A model generated the notes under the pieces. It worked only from the letters and a program-made list of their open reading frames with translations. It did no database searches and was not told the DNA's origin. This document shows, one piece after another, positions 34,178-42,977 of a stretch of 64,000 nt of DNA (position 1 is its first letter; every line of letters begins with the position of its first letter). A program made the position numbers and the translations under genes. The stretch is from Bacteroidales bacterium UBA4179 (GTDB lineage: Bacteria > Bacteroidota > Bacteroidia > Bacteroidales > Dysgonomonadaceae): contig DFUT01000024.1 in the NCBI GenBank assembly GCA_002381125.1, positions 80,054 to 144,053 on the forward strand, in the 5' to 3' direction.

Positions 34178-35437
34178 ATGTTGTATTATTTTTTTGAATA
34201 CTTGGAACAATTTGATTTTCCCGGAGCAGGTATGTTTCAATACGTAACGTTTCGGTCTGCTATGGCGGCTTTGCTTGCGCTTTTTATTTCGATTTTTGCC
34301 GGCAAATTCATCATCCGATGGTTGCAGAAAAAACAGATTGGGGAAACCATCCGTGATCTTGATCTGGAAGGGCAATACAGTAAACAAGGAACACCGACAA
34401 TGGGAGGAATAATCATCATATTGTCTATTTTGCTTTCTATATTATTGTTTGGGAAACTGGAAAACATATATATCATTTTGTTGATTGTAAGTACGATATG
34501 GGTTGGCGCCCTTGGTTTTGCCGACGATTACATCAAAGTATTCAGAAAAGATAAAGAGGGAGTAAAGGGAAAATTCAAAGTAGTTGCACAAGTCGGCTTG
34601 GGATTGATTGTGGGATTGGTTATGTATTTAAGTCCGGATATCGTTGCCAGAGAGAATACCGAGATCCGCGTGAACAACGTTATTGAAAGTGTTCAATATG
34701 AGGAAAAAGCAGTAAAGACCACAAAAACAACCATTCCGTTTGTGAAAAACAACAACTTCGATTACCGTTGGTTGGTTTCTTTTATGGGTGATTTTGCCGA
34801 TGAGGCGGTATGGGTAATTTTTGTGGTTGCCGTGATTCTTATTGTTACCGCAGTTTCAAATAGCGCAAACCTGACGGACGGTTTGGATGGGTTGGCGGCG
34901 GGTTCGTCGGCAATCATCGGTGTGGCATTGGGTATATTGGCATATGTTTCGGGAAGGGTAGATTTTGCCTCTTATCTGAATATCATGTATATACCTGGAA
35001 GCGATGAGCTAATGGTTTTTGCAGCGGCTTTCGTGGGAGCTACCGTCGGATTTTTATGGTATAATGCCTATCCTGCCGAAGTGTTTATGGGCGATACGGG
35101 AAGTTTAACGTTGGGAAGCATCATAGGCGTGTTTGCCGTATTGATCCATAAGGAATTGCTGCTTCCCATTTTATGTGGAGTCTTTTTTGTGGAAGCTTTG
35201 TCGGTAATTGTTCAAGTTACCTATTTTAAATATACAAAGAAAAAATACGGTATCGGTAAACGGGTTTTTAAAATGACGCCATTGCATCATCATTTTCAAA
35301 AACCGGGAAATGCCGGCATCGATGCGCTTATTCAAAAACCCATTGCGCCTATTGCAGAGCCAAAAATCGTTACTCGTTTTTGGTTAATAGGAATAGTCTT
35401 GGCCGTATTTGCAGTGGCAACGCTCAAAATGCGGTAG
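34178..35437 (+). CDS. mraY: Phospho-N-acetylmuramoyl-pentapeptide transferase MraY
   Basis: Integral membrane enzyme that makes lipid I from UDP-MurNAc-pentapeptide and undecaprenyl phosphate. It is 419 aa with about ten hydrophobic segments. Diagnostic motifs are KQGTPTMGGIIIILS, ALGFADDYIKVFRKDKEG with the conserved DD pair, NLTDGLDGLAAGSSA, FMGDTGSLTLGSIIGV, and the histidine motif KMTPLHHHFQ. A loop of about 45 residues (about 155-200, IEVSVQYEEKAV-like region through NNNFDYRW) makes it longer than E. coli MraY, as is usual in Bacteroidota. Confidence 0.97.
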   Translation: MLYYFFEYLEQFDFPGAGMFQYVTFRSAMAALLALFISIFAGKFIIRWLQKKQIGETIRDLDLEGQYSKQGTPTMGGIIIILSILLSILLFGKLENIYIILLIVSTIWVGALGFADDYIKVFRKDKEGVKGKFKVVAQVGLGLIVGLVMYLSPDIVARENTEIRVNNVIESVQYEEKAVKTTKTTIPFVKNNNFDYRWLVSFMGDFADEAVWVIFVVAVILIVTAVSNSANLTDGLDGLAAGSSAIIGVALGILAYVSGRVDFASYLNIMYIPGSDELMVFAAAFVGATVGFLWYNAYPAEVFMGDTGSLTLGSIIGVFAVLIHKELLLPILCGVFFVEALSVIVQVTYFKYTKKKYGIGKRVFKMTPLHHHFQKPGNAGIDALIQKPIAPIAEPKIVTRFWLIGIVLAVFAVATLKMR

Positions 35438-35472
35438 TTGAAACGATAGGATATAAATGAGAATGAAAAAAT

Positions 35473-36825
35473 ATGAATGACGATAAGCCGAAAAAATTTA
35501 TGGTGATTCTTGGTGGAGGCGAAAGTGGGGTAGGTTCTGCCATTCTTGCCCGAACGAAAGGATTCGATGTGTTTTTGTCGGACAAGGGGAAATTGACCGA
35601 TGAACATCGGCAAACACTGATCGATTATACGATCGATTTCGAAGAAGGGAAACATACGGAAGAAAAGATTTTTTTGGCCGATGAAATCGTAAAAAGCCCC
35701 GGAATACCCAATACCGCTCCTTTAATTCAGAAAATCAGAGCAAAAGGCATCCCTGTGATATCCGAAATCGAATTTGCAGGGCGTTATACCGATGCTAAAA
35801 TGATATGCGTTACCGGTAGCAACGGAAAAACAACCACGGCCGGTCTTATTTATCATATTTTACAATCGGCAGGATTGAATGTGGGCTTAGGCGGAAATAT
35901 CGGGAAGAGTTTTGCCCGACAGGTAGCGGAAGAAAATTACGATTATTATGTATTGGAGTTGAGTAGCTTTCAACTCGAGGATATGTATGATTTCAAAGTG
36001 GATATTGCGGTGCTGATGAACATTACCCCCGATCATCTCGATAGGTACGATCACAACATGCAAAATTATGTGGATGCAAAAATGCGTATTATTCGCAATC
36101 AGACCTTTGATGATGCTTTTGTTTTTTGGGTGGATGATCCCATCGTGACTCGTGAAATCGAGAAATTGAAGCCGCTTGCTTCACTCTATGGATTTAGTGA
36201 AACGAAACGTGAAAATTCTTGTGCATATACCGAGAACGATCAGATATATATAAATGTAAAAAACCACATGTTTACTATGGAACAGGAATTATTGGCTTTG
36301 CAGGGTACGCATAACTTGTACAATTCGCTTGCATCGGGTATCGTAGCCAAATTACTCGATATTACCGATGAAAATTTGCGCCGGTCGCTTAGTGATTTTC
36401 GTGGTGTGCCCCATCGGTTGGAAAAAGTGGCAACCGTGCGTGGGGTCCAATATATCAACGATTCAAAAGCGACCAATGTCAATTCGTGCTGGTATGCTTT
36501 GCAAAGTATGCGTTCAAAAGTGGTGCTTATTCTGGGTGGTACGGATAAGGGAAACGATTATTCGGAAATCGAAGATTTGGTGAAATCCAAAGTTCGGGCG
36601 TTGATTTTTTTAGGCGAAGACAACTCGAAACTCCATGCATTTTTCGATGGTAAAGTTCCCGTAATAAAAGATGCCCATTCGATGGAAGAAGCGGTGAATG
36701 CAGCTTATCGATTGGCTGAAAAGGGCGATACGGTATTGTTGTCGCCATGTTGCGCAAGTTTCGATCTTTTTAAAAATTATGAAGATCGGGGCGAGCAGTT
36801 TAAAGAATGTGTAAGAAGGCTTTAG
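35473..36825 (+). CDS. murD: UDP-MurNAc-L-alanine:D-glutamate ligase MurD
   Basis: Cytosolic ligase that adds D-glutamate to UDP-MurNAc-L-Ala. It is 450 aa. An N-terminal Rossmann domain (ILGGGESGVGSAILAR) is followed by the ATP loop CVTGSNGKTTTAGLI. The central domain carries LELSSFQLEDMYDFKVDIAV and NITPDHLDRYDHNMQNYVDAK, including the carbamoylated lysine. The C-terminal domain has FRGVPHRLEKVATVRGVQYI and NDSKATNV. It lies between mraY and ftsW as in other members of the phylum. Confidence 0.97.
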   Translation: MNDDKPKKFMVILGGGESGVGSAILARTKGFDVFLSDKGKLTDEHRQTLIDYTIDFEEGKHTEEKIFLADEIVKSPGIPNTAPLIQKIRAKGIPVISEIEFAGRYTDAKMICVTGSNGKTTTAGLIYHILQSAGLNVGLGGNIGKSFARQVAEENYDYYVLELSSFQLEDMYDFKVDIAVLMNITPDHLDRYDHNMQNYVDAKMRIIRNQTFDDAFVFWVDDPIVTREIEKLKPLASLYGFSETKRENSCAYTENDQIYINVKNHMFTMEQELLALQGTHNLYNSLASGIVAKLLDITDENLRRSLSDFRGVPHRLEKVATVRGVQYINDSKATNVNSCWYALQSMRSKVVLILGGTDKGNDYSEIEDLVKSKVRALIFLGEDNSKLHAFFDGKVPVIKDAHSMEEAVNAAYRLAEKGDTVLLSPCCASFDLFKNYEDRGEQFKECVRRL

Positions 36826-36831
36826 TTTTTA

Positions 36832-38220
36832 ATGGATATGAATTCATCAATGGAAATTCCCGAACTTTCTTCTACAAATGAAGCGAGAGAGAAAGAGGAT
36901 ACTGTTTTTGGGAAAATATTTAAAGGCGACAAGGTAATTTGGACTGTATTTGTTATTCTGTGCGCAATTTCGCTGATAGAAGTTTTCAGTGCAACCAGCA
37001 CCATTGTTTATCGCCAGCAGAATCCTTGGGGACCCATATTGCGTCATGCTACTTTTCTTATCGGAGGAGTGGGTGTCATTCTTTTTATTCATAATGTTCC
37101 TTACCGGTATTTTTCGTCGTTGATTTTTGTTCTTCTGGCTTCTATCGTTTTGTTGATTCTGACTCCTTTTATAGGGACCACAGTGAATGATGCCGAGAGA
37201 TGGATTTCCATTTTTGGATTTACTATTCAACCTTCGGAAATTGCCAAAATATCGTTAATCGGGACCATTGCGTTTTTGTTGAGCAAACAAAACGGTGATA
37301 ATGATGTGGTTCTTTTTAAATGGATGATTGGGCTTACTGCCGTAGTATGTGGGATTATCGCTTTTGATAATTTGTCGACGGCCGTTCTGCTGTTTGTTGT
37401 TTGCTATTTGCTCATGTTTATTGGGAAAGTAAAACTCATACGGCTGGTAAAGGTAGGACTGGCTGTGATTGGGCTGGTTGCTATTTTTGTCTTTTTCTTG
37501 AAAATAATTCCTGAAGATTGGACGCAAAAAGGAATTTTAAACAGAACGGCTACTTGGAAAAATCGTATCGAAAATTTCACCACTCACAAGGAAGAAACGG
37601 AGGAGTCTTATTTTACGATAACCGATGAAAACTATCAGGTAGCCCATGCAAAAATTGCCGTTTCCAATGGCGGACTTTTAGGCAAGTTTCCGGGAAACAG
37701 TACCGAACGCGATTTTTTACCCCAAGCTTATTCCGATTTTATTTATGCCATAATCATCGAGGAATTGGGTTTTTTAGGAGGTGTAGTTGTATTGTTGTTG
37801 TATGTAATTATCCTTATCCGTTCGGGCATGATTGCCAAAAAAGTCGATAAGCTATTTCCCAAGTATTTGATTTTGGGATCGGCTTTGATTCTTTCTTTTC
37901 AGGCATTTATCAATATGGCGGTTGCCGTTAATCTGATTCCCGTAACCGGTCAGCCGCTGCCACTTATAAGTAGGGGAGGCACTTCAACCTTAATAACATG
38001 TGCTTATTTCGGAATTATTTTGAGTGCGGATCGTTTTGGATCGGCCAAAAAGAAAGAAGAAGATCTTGTCTCGGATGAGGATGAGGAGGGAAAAGAGAAT
38101 AATGAAAATATTAACGATGGGGCGGATTTTGGGATGCAAGATTCGGGAGATCCATTTGAAATGAAAGAAAAAGTTGAATTTGAAATTTTCGTCTGTAATG
38201 ATGAAGAATGGGAGACCTAG
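36832..38220 (+). CDS. ftsW: Septal peptidoglycan polymerase FtsW
   Basis: SEDS-family glycosyltransferase that polymerises lipid II at the septum with FtsI. The 462-aa protein has about ten membrane segments from residue 35 on. Diagnostic SEDS motifs include GAERW-like DAERWISIFGFTIQPSEIAK, with a large periplasmic loop (about 235-295), and TGQPLPLISRGGTSTLITC near the end. The cytosolic C-terminal tail of about 60 residues is strikingly acidic (EDLVSDEDEEGKENNENIND), and its last codons overlap murG. The N-terminal 30 residues are a polar extension. Confidence 0.95.
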   Translation: MDMNSSMEIPELSSTNEAREKEDTVFGKIFKGDKVIWTVFVILCAISLIEVFSATSTIVYRQQNPWGPILRHATFLIGGVGVILFIHNVPYRYFSSLIFVLLASIVLLILTPFIGTTVNDAERWISIFGFTIQPSEIAKISLIGTIAFLLSKQNGDNDVVLFKWMIGLTAVVCGIIAFDNLSTAVLLFVVCYLLMFIGKVKLIRLVKVGLAVIGLVAIFVFFLKIIPEDWTQKGILNRTATWKNRIENFTTHKEETEESYFTITDENYQVAHAKIAVSNGGLLGKFPGNSTERDFLPQAYSDFIYAIIIEELGFLGGVVVLLLYVIILIRSGMIAKKVDKLFPKYLILGSALILSFQAFINMAVAVNLIPVTGQPLPLISRGGTSTLITCAYFGIILSADRFGSAKKKEEDLVSDEDEEGKENNENINDGADFGMQDSGDPFEMKEKVEFEIFVCNDEEWET

Positions 38221-39316
38221 GGTTATTATTGGTGGGGGTGGAACAGGTGGGCATGTTTTTCCTGCCATTTCCATAGCCAATGCCATAAAAAAACGATGGT
38301 ACGATGCGGAAATTCTTTTCGTTGGGGCACAAGATCGCATGGAAATGGAACGGGTGCCGGCAGCGGGTTATCGAATTGTGGGACTTCCCGTTTCCGGTTT
38401 CGATCGCAAGCATTTGTTGAAGAATATCGTTGTGGCAATAAAATTGTTGAAAAGCATGTATATGGCAAATAAGATTATTGTCGATTTTAAGCCGGATGTA
38501 GTTGTCGGTGTCGGTGGATATGCCAGTGGTCCCATTTTGCGAGCTGCGGCATCGAAAGGTATTCCTACGCTTATTCAGGAACAAAACTCTTATCCGGGAG
38601 TAACCAATAAGATGTTGGCCGACAAAGCGGTCAAGATTTGTGTTGCTTATGAAGGTCTCGAGAAATATTTCCCAAAAGAAAAGATTGTCATAACCGGAAA
38701 TCCTTGTCGGCAGGATCTAACGGTTTCGAAAGAAAACAGAAAGAAAGGAATTGAGTTTTTCCGTCTTGATCCCGAAAGGAAAACAATTCTATTGATTGGT
38801 GGCAGTCTCGGTGCGAAAACACTCAACGAGAGTGTTGTTTCGGCTTTCCCGAAAATTGAACGAGCAGATGATGTACAGGTTATCTGGCAATGTGGTAAAT
38901 ATTATTACGACAACATAAAGCAATTGCAGGCTGAGGGAAAAATTCCCTCGAATATTCGGTTATATGATTTTATTTCGCAGATGGATTATGCCTATTCGGT
39001 GGCCGATTTAATCATTTCGCGTGCGGGAGCAGGTTCCATATCCGAATTTTGCCTGTTGGGAAAGCCTGTTATTTTGGTTCCTTCGCCCAATGTGGCCGAA
39101 GATCACCAGACAAAAAACGCGCAAGCATTGGTCGAAAAAGACGCTGCCATCATGATTGCCGATTCCGATGCACCTTCTTCTCTTTTTGATATGGCATTGG
39201 AAGTGGTCAGAGACGAGGAGCGATTGAAATCGTTGAGCAACAATATCGCTAAATTTGCACAACCGTATTCTGCAGATCGTATTGTCGACGAAATCGAAAA
39301 AATCATAGGGAAATGA
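38198..39316 (+). CDS. murG: UDP-GlcNAc:lipid I GlcNAc-transferase MurG
   Basis: Peripheral membrane GT-B glycosyltransferase that completes lipid II. Starts at 38174, 38198 and 38201 are all in frame. 38198/38201 is preferred because it puts the first strand (RPRVIIGGGGTGGHVFPAIS) right at the N-terminus, as in homologues. The product is about 372 aa and the gene overlaps ftsW by 23 bp. Family motifs are the N-terminal G-loop GGGGTGGH, VVGVGGYASGP, IQEQNSYPGVTNK, and the UDP-GlcNAc region ISRAGAGSISEFCLLGKPVI. Confidence 0.96.
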   Translation: MMKNGRPRVIIGGGGTGGHVFPAISIANAIKKRWYDAEILFVGAQDRMEMERVPAAGYRIVGLPVSGFDRKHLLKNIVVAIKLLKSMYMANKIIVDFKPDVVVGVGGYASGPILRAAASKGIPTLIQEQNSYPGVTNKMLADKAVKICVAYEGLEKYFPKEKIVITGNPCRQDLTVSKENRKKGIEFFRLDPERKTILLIGGSLGAKTLNESVVSAFPKIERADDVQVIWQCGKYYYDNIKQLQAEGKIPSNIRLYDFISQMDYAYSVADLIISRAGAGSISEFCLLGKPVILVPSPNVAEDHQTKNAQALVEKDAAIMIADSDAPSSLFDMALEVVRDEERLKSLSNNIAKFAQPYSADRIVDEIEKIIGK

Positions 39317-40716
39317 ACGAAAGTTTGGAGCGATATTTCAATTGTTACTTTATTGGAATTGGGGGTATAGGCATGAGCAACCTTGCCCGATATTTTTTGG
39401 CTGAAGGAAAGACGGTGGGAGGGTACGATCGTGTGCAGTCACCTTTAACCGATGCCTTGACAAAAGAAGGTGCTTTTATTCATTATGAGGATAATATCGA
39501 TGCTGTTCCCCAACAATTCTTCGATAAGGAACGGACGTTGATCGTTTATACCCCTGCCGTTCCTTCCAATCATTCGGAACTGAATTTTTTCCGTTCGGAA
39601 GGTTTTATGGTGATGAAACGCGCACAGGTTTTGGGCGAGATTTCCAAGATGAGCGATGCGATATGCATTTCCGGCACCCACGGTAAAACAACGGTCTCGA
39701 GCATGATTGCCCACCTATTGCGGCAGTCGCATGTCGATTGCAATGCGTTTCTGGGAGGGATCTCGAAAAATTACAATAGCAACTTGATTTTATCGGACAA
39801 AAGCCGCATTACGGTGGTGGAGGCCGATGAATACGATCGTTCTTTCCATTGGTTGCAACCATGGATCGGCATCATTACCTCGGCCGATCCCGACCATTTG
39901 GATATTTACGGTACTCCAGAGGCTTACAGGGAGAGTTTCGAAATATTTACATCGCTTATTCGCTCCGGCGGATATTTGATTTTAAAAAAGGATATTGCCG
40001 TGATGCCCCGTTGTGAATCGACGGTTCGTGTTTTTACCTATTCCGAGAACAGCGGCGATTTTCATGCTGAAAATATTCGTATCGGAAATGGAGAGATCGT
40101 GTTTGATTTTGTTTCGCCTTTTGGTGTTGTAGCCGACGTTCAATTGGGCGTTCCCATGAAAATCAATATCGAGAACGCTGTAGCATCAATTGCGGCTGCA
40201 ATGCTTGCGGGAGTCACGCCGGATGAGGCACGCGAAGCCATGCAGACCTTTGCCGGTACAAAGCGTCGGTTCGATATCCGAATAAAAACGGATGAAATCG
40301 TTTTTATTGATGATTATGCACATCATCCGAAAGAATTGGCCGAATCCATCGATTCGATCAAAGCCTTGTATCCCACAAAGAAAATAACGGGGGTTTTTCA
40401 ACCTCATCTTTATACGCGTACTCGGGATTTTGCCGATGATTTTGCTCGGAGTCTTTCCAAGCTGGACGAAGTAATTCTGCTCGATATTTATCCTGCACGA
40501 GAAGAACCCATTGAAGGGGTGACATCGGAGATTATTTTCAATAAAATTACAACGGATAACAAAGTAATGTGTCATAAATCGGATCTTCATACTCTATTGA
40601 AGAGTAGAGATATCGAAGTATTGGTAACGTTGGGTGCAGGCGATATCGATCGACTTTTACCCGATATCGATAAGCTCCTGAGAGAGAAATTGAAGAGAAG
40701 GGATGCGGTATCGTAA
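39313..40716 (+). CDS. murC: UDP-MurNAc:L-alanine ligase MurC
   Basis: First ligase of the stem peptide pathway. It is 467 aa and its ATG overlaps the murG stop codon by 4 bp. The UDP-binding loop is FIGIGGIGMSNLARYF and the ATP loop is CISGTHGKTTVSSMI. The Mg/ATP region includes VVEADEYDRSFHWLQPW and TSADPDHLDIYG, and the C-terminal domain holds DDYAHHPKELAESI and QPHLYTRTRDF. All signature residues appear present. Confidence 0.97.
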   Translation: MNESLERYFNCYFIGIGGIGMSNLARYFLAEGKTVGGYDRVQSPLTDALTKEGAFIHYEDNIDAVPQQFFDKERTLIVYTPAVPSNHSELNFFRSEGFMVMKRAQVLGEISKMSDAICISGTHGKTTVSSMIAHLLRQSHVDCNAFLGGISKNYNSNLILSDKSRITVVEADEYDRSFHWLQPWIGIITSADPDHLDIYGTPEAYRESFEIFTSLIRSGGYLILKKDIAVMPRCESTVRVFTYSENSGDFHAENIRIGNGEIVFDFVSPFGVVADVQLGVPMKINIENAVASIAAAMLAGVTPDEAREAMQTFAGTKRRFDIRIKTDEIVFIDDYAHHPKELAESIDSIKALYPTKKITGVFQPHLYTRTRDFADDFARSLSKLDEVILLDIYPAREEPIEGVTSEIIFNKITTDNKVMCHKSDLHTLLKSRDIEVLVTLGAGDIDRLLPDIDKLLREKLKRRDAVS

Positions 40717-40766
40717 ATTTTCATGGTTTCATTTTAAAGTGTAACTTTGTAATCATATAGCCTCGA

Positions 40767-41498
40767 ATGAAGAAATTTCTGATCATATTGGCTTCGTTGT
40801 CGATAATGGGATACCTGGCTTTCGTGGTTTTTTATTTTTGGGATTCATCGCGAAATCAAGAATGCAATTGTTTTGAGGTTGTTGTAAAAAATAGTGCAAA
40901 AACACAGTTTGTGCATGCCGAAGATATCGTACAATTGATAAAAAGCAAAGATTTGTATCCGGTTGGAAAACGAATGGATGAAGTGAATACGCTTGATATT
41001 CAGCATGCAATTATGACCAATAAACTCGTGAAATCGGCCGAGGTATATTCCACGTCGAACGGTTCGATTATAGCAAATATTTACCAACGAAATCCTATTT
41101 TGCGTGTGATTTCTGATACCGAAGGTCATTTTTATGTCGATAAAAATCGAGAGATCATGCCGACTTCGAGCCGTTTCACCGTGCATGTTCCCATTGCGAC
41201 AGGCAATATAAGCGAAGAGTTTGCCAAAGATAAATTGTATGATTTTGCCAAATTTCTCTACGAAAATTCCGAATGGGATGCGTGGATAGAGCAAATTGTG
41301 GTAAAAAAGAACGAAAGAGTGGAATTGATTCCTCGAGTGGGGGATTTTCGTATCATTTTAGGAACTTTGGATAATTATCCTGCCAAATTGGCGAAATTTG
41401 CACTTTTCGCCAAGAATGGACTTAACGTTGTGGGATGGAATCGCTATTCCGAAATCAATCTTTCATTCGATAATCAGGTAGTATGCACAAAAAAATAA
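40767..41498 (+). CDS. ftsQ: Cell division protein FtsQ/DivIB
   Basis: Bitopic divisome protein of 243 aa with a short cytosolic tail, one transmembrane helix (about 4-24, IILASLSIMGYLAFVVFYFW) and a periplasmic part. The POTRA-like region is about 38-110 (FVHAEDIVQLIKSKDLYPVG). The beta domain ends in LIPRVGDFRIILGTLDNYPA and KFALFAKNGLNVVGWNRYSE, where the last motif (YSEINLSF) resembles the conserved FtsQ C-terminus. It sits between murC and ftsA, the canonical place. Sequence conservation is weak, so context carries much of the call. Confidence 0.88.
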   Translation: MKKFLIILASLSIMGYLAFVVFYFWDSSRNQECNCFEVVVKNSAKTQFVHAEDIVQLIKSKDLYPVGKRMDEVNTLDIQHAIMTNKLVKSAEVYSTSNGSIIANIYQRNPILRVISDTEGHFYVDKNREIMPTSSRFTVHVPIATGNISEEFAKDKLYDFAKFLYENSEWDAWIEQIVVKKNERVELIPRVGDFRIILGTLDNYPAKLAKFALFAKNGLNVVGWNRYSEINLSFDNQVVCTKK

Positions 41499-41600
41499 TT
41501 TGATTTTCTCATGTAAAAATGAGTAAATCGGTAAAACAAAAGTGAGTATCGGAACGTTTGATAAAGAAACGATCCGATGTTCCATCATTTATAGTAAAGT

Positions 41601-42938
41601 ATGATACAGTCAGATTCAGGATTTATAGCGGCCATTGATTTGGGAACTTCCAAAATTACCGGTGTTGTTGGGCGAAAGAACGAAAACAATGTTATCTCTG
41701 TATTGGCTTGCGAAACTATCCCGTCCGATCGATGTATTCGTCGCGGGGTAGTTTACAATATAGAAGAAACAGGTGCTAAGGTTCGTAAGTTGATCAATTT
41801 ACTTGAAAACAAACTTGGCAGGAAAATCGGTAAAGTGTATGTTCCTATAGCGGGACAATCGTTGCGTTCTGTCGATTTCAGAGAGAGAATGCAACTTTCT
41901 TCTTCAGGAATTGTAACGACGGAGATTATAGCACAACTTCACAAGGAAGCGGCAAAATACCATCCCGAAATGGCCGGGCGATACGCTATTGCCGATGTGG
42001 AATATTTTTTAGATGGGAAACCCGAGAAAAATCCTGTCGGCATTACATGCTCCGTCATCGAAGCCAATTACAAGATGATTGTTGGGCGCCCCAACATCAT
42101 TGCAAACATACAAAAGAGCATTCGCGATAGAGCCCAAGTGGATATTGCCGGTTATACCGTTGGCGCATTGGCGTCGGCTTCAATTGCATTGAATGAAGAG
42201 AAAAAGGAATTGGGATGTGCTTTTATCGATTTTGGCGGGGGAACCACGACTTTGTCGATATATAAGGGAGGCATTTTGCGAAGGATGGTGGTTGTTCCTT
42301 TTGGAGGACGCACAATTACAAAAGATATTTGCGAACTGAATTTCATAGAAAGCGATGCCGAACAGTATAAGATCAAATTCGGGAAAGCGCACGACAATCA
42401 AGATAATTTGCTTTCTTCTCCGTTTTTCTCAAAACCGGATATCGATTTGGTAGAGCTGAATAAAGTAATCAGGATGCGGCTCGATGAAATTGTGGCCAAT
42501 GTTAAGGAACAAATCGTATTGTCGGGGTATGACGGGCAGTTGGGGGCAGGCATTGTGATGACCGGTGGTGCTTCACAATTGAAAAATTTGGATATTTATC
42601 TCACCGAAAAGTTGAAAATGCCGGTTCGGCTAGCGTCTGCCAAAAAGTCGTATATCAACAATTTTCCGGAATTGGCAGGTGACCCGTCGTTAACATGTGT
42701 ATTGGGATTGTTGCGTTTTGGAACCGAAGATTGCGAGAAAAAGCCGGTTACTCAAACAACGGGAGAGGAAACATTGGAGGGAGAACCGGATTTTTCCGCA
42801 AATACAAGTGACCAAAAGCAAAAAGGAGATAAAAAGAAACCCGATAAAAACAAAGAAGTGAAAAAACGGGCAGATAGTTTTTTTTCCCGAATGGGGGACA
42901 TTCTTGGAGAAATGTTTTCCGAGGACGAAAATAAATAA
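41601..42938 (+). CDS. ftsA: Cell division protein FtsA
   Basis: Actin-like ATPase that tethers FtsZ filaments to the membrane. It is 445 aa. Phosphate 1 motif is AAIDLGTSKITGVVG, phosphate 2 is CAFIDFGGGTTTLSIYKGG, and the adenosine motif is IVMTGGASQLKNLD. The SHS2/1C domain is present (DRCIRRGVVYNIEETGAKVR, VYVPIAGQSLRSV). A charged linker (about 380-420) joins the core to a C-terminal amphipathic helix (RADSFFSRMGDILGEMFSED), the expected membrane anchor. It lies 102 bp after ftsQ and 39 bp before ftsZ. Confidence 0.96.
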   Translation: MIQSDSGFIAAIDLGTSKITGVVGRKNENNVISVLACETIPSDRCIRRGVVYNIEETGAKVRKLINLLENKLGRKIGKVYVPIAGQSLRSVDFRERMQLSSSGIVTTEIIAQLHKEAAKYHPEMAGRYAIADVEYFLDGKPEKNPVGITCSVIEANYKMIVGRPNIIANIQKSIRDRAQVDIAGYTVGALASASIALNEEKKELGCAFIDFGGGTTTLSIYKGGILRRMVVVPFGGRTITKDICELNFIESDAEQYKIKFGKAHDNQDNLLSSPFFSKPDIDLVELNKVIRMRLDEIVANVKEQIVLSGYDGQLGAGIVMTGGASQLKNLDIYLTEKLKMPVRLASAKKSYINNFPELAGDPSLTCVLGLLRFGTEDCEKKPVTQTTGEETLEGEPDFSANTSDQKQKGDKKKPDKNKEVKKRADSFFSRMGDILGEMFSEDENK

Positions 42939-42977
42939 TCGATTGGTAATGAAAAAACACAAGTAGAGGAATTTAGT

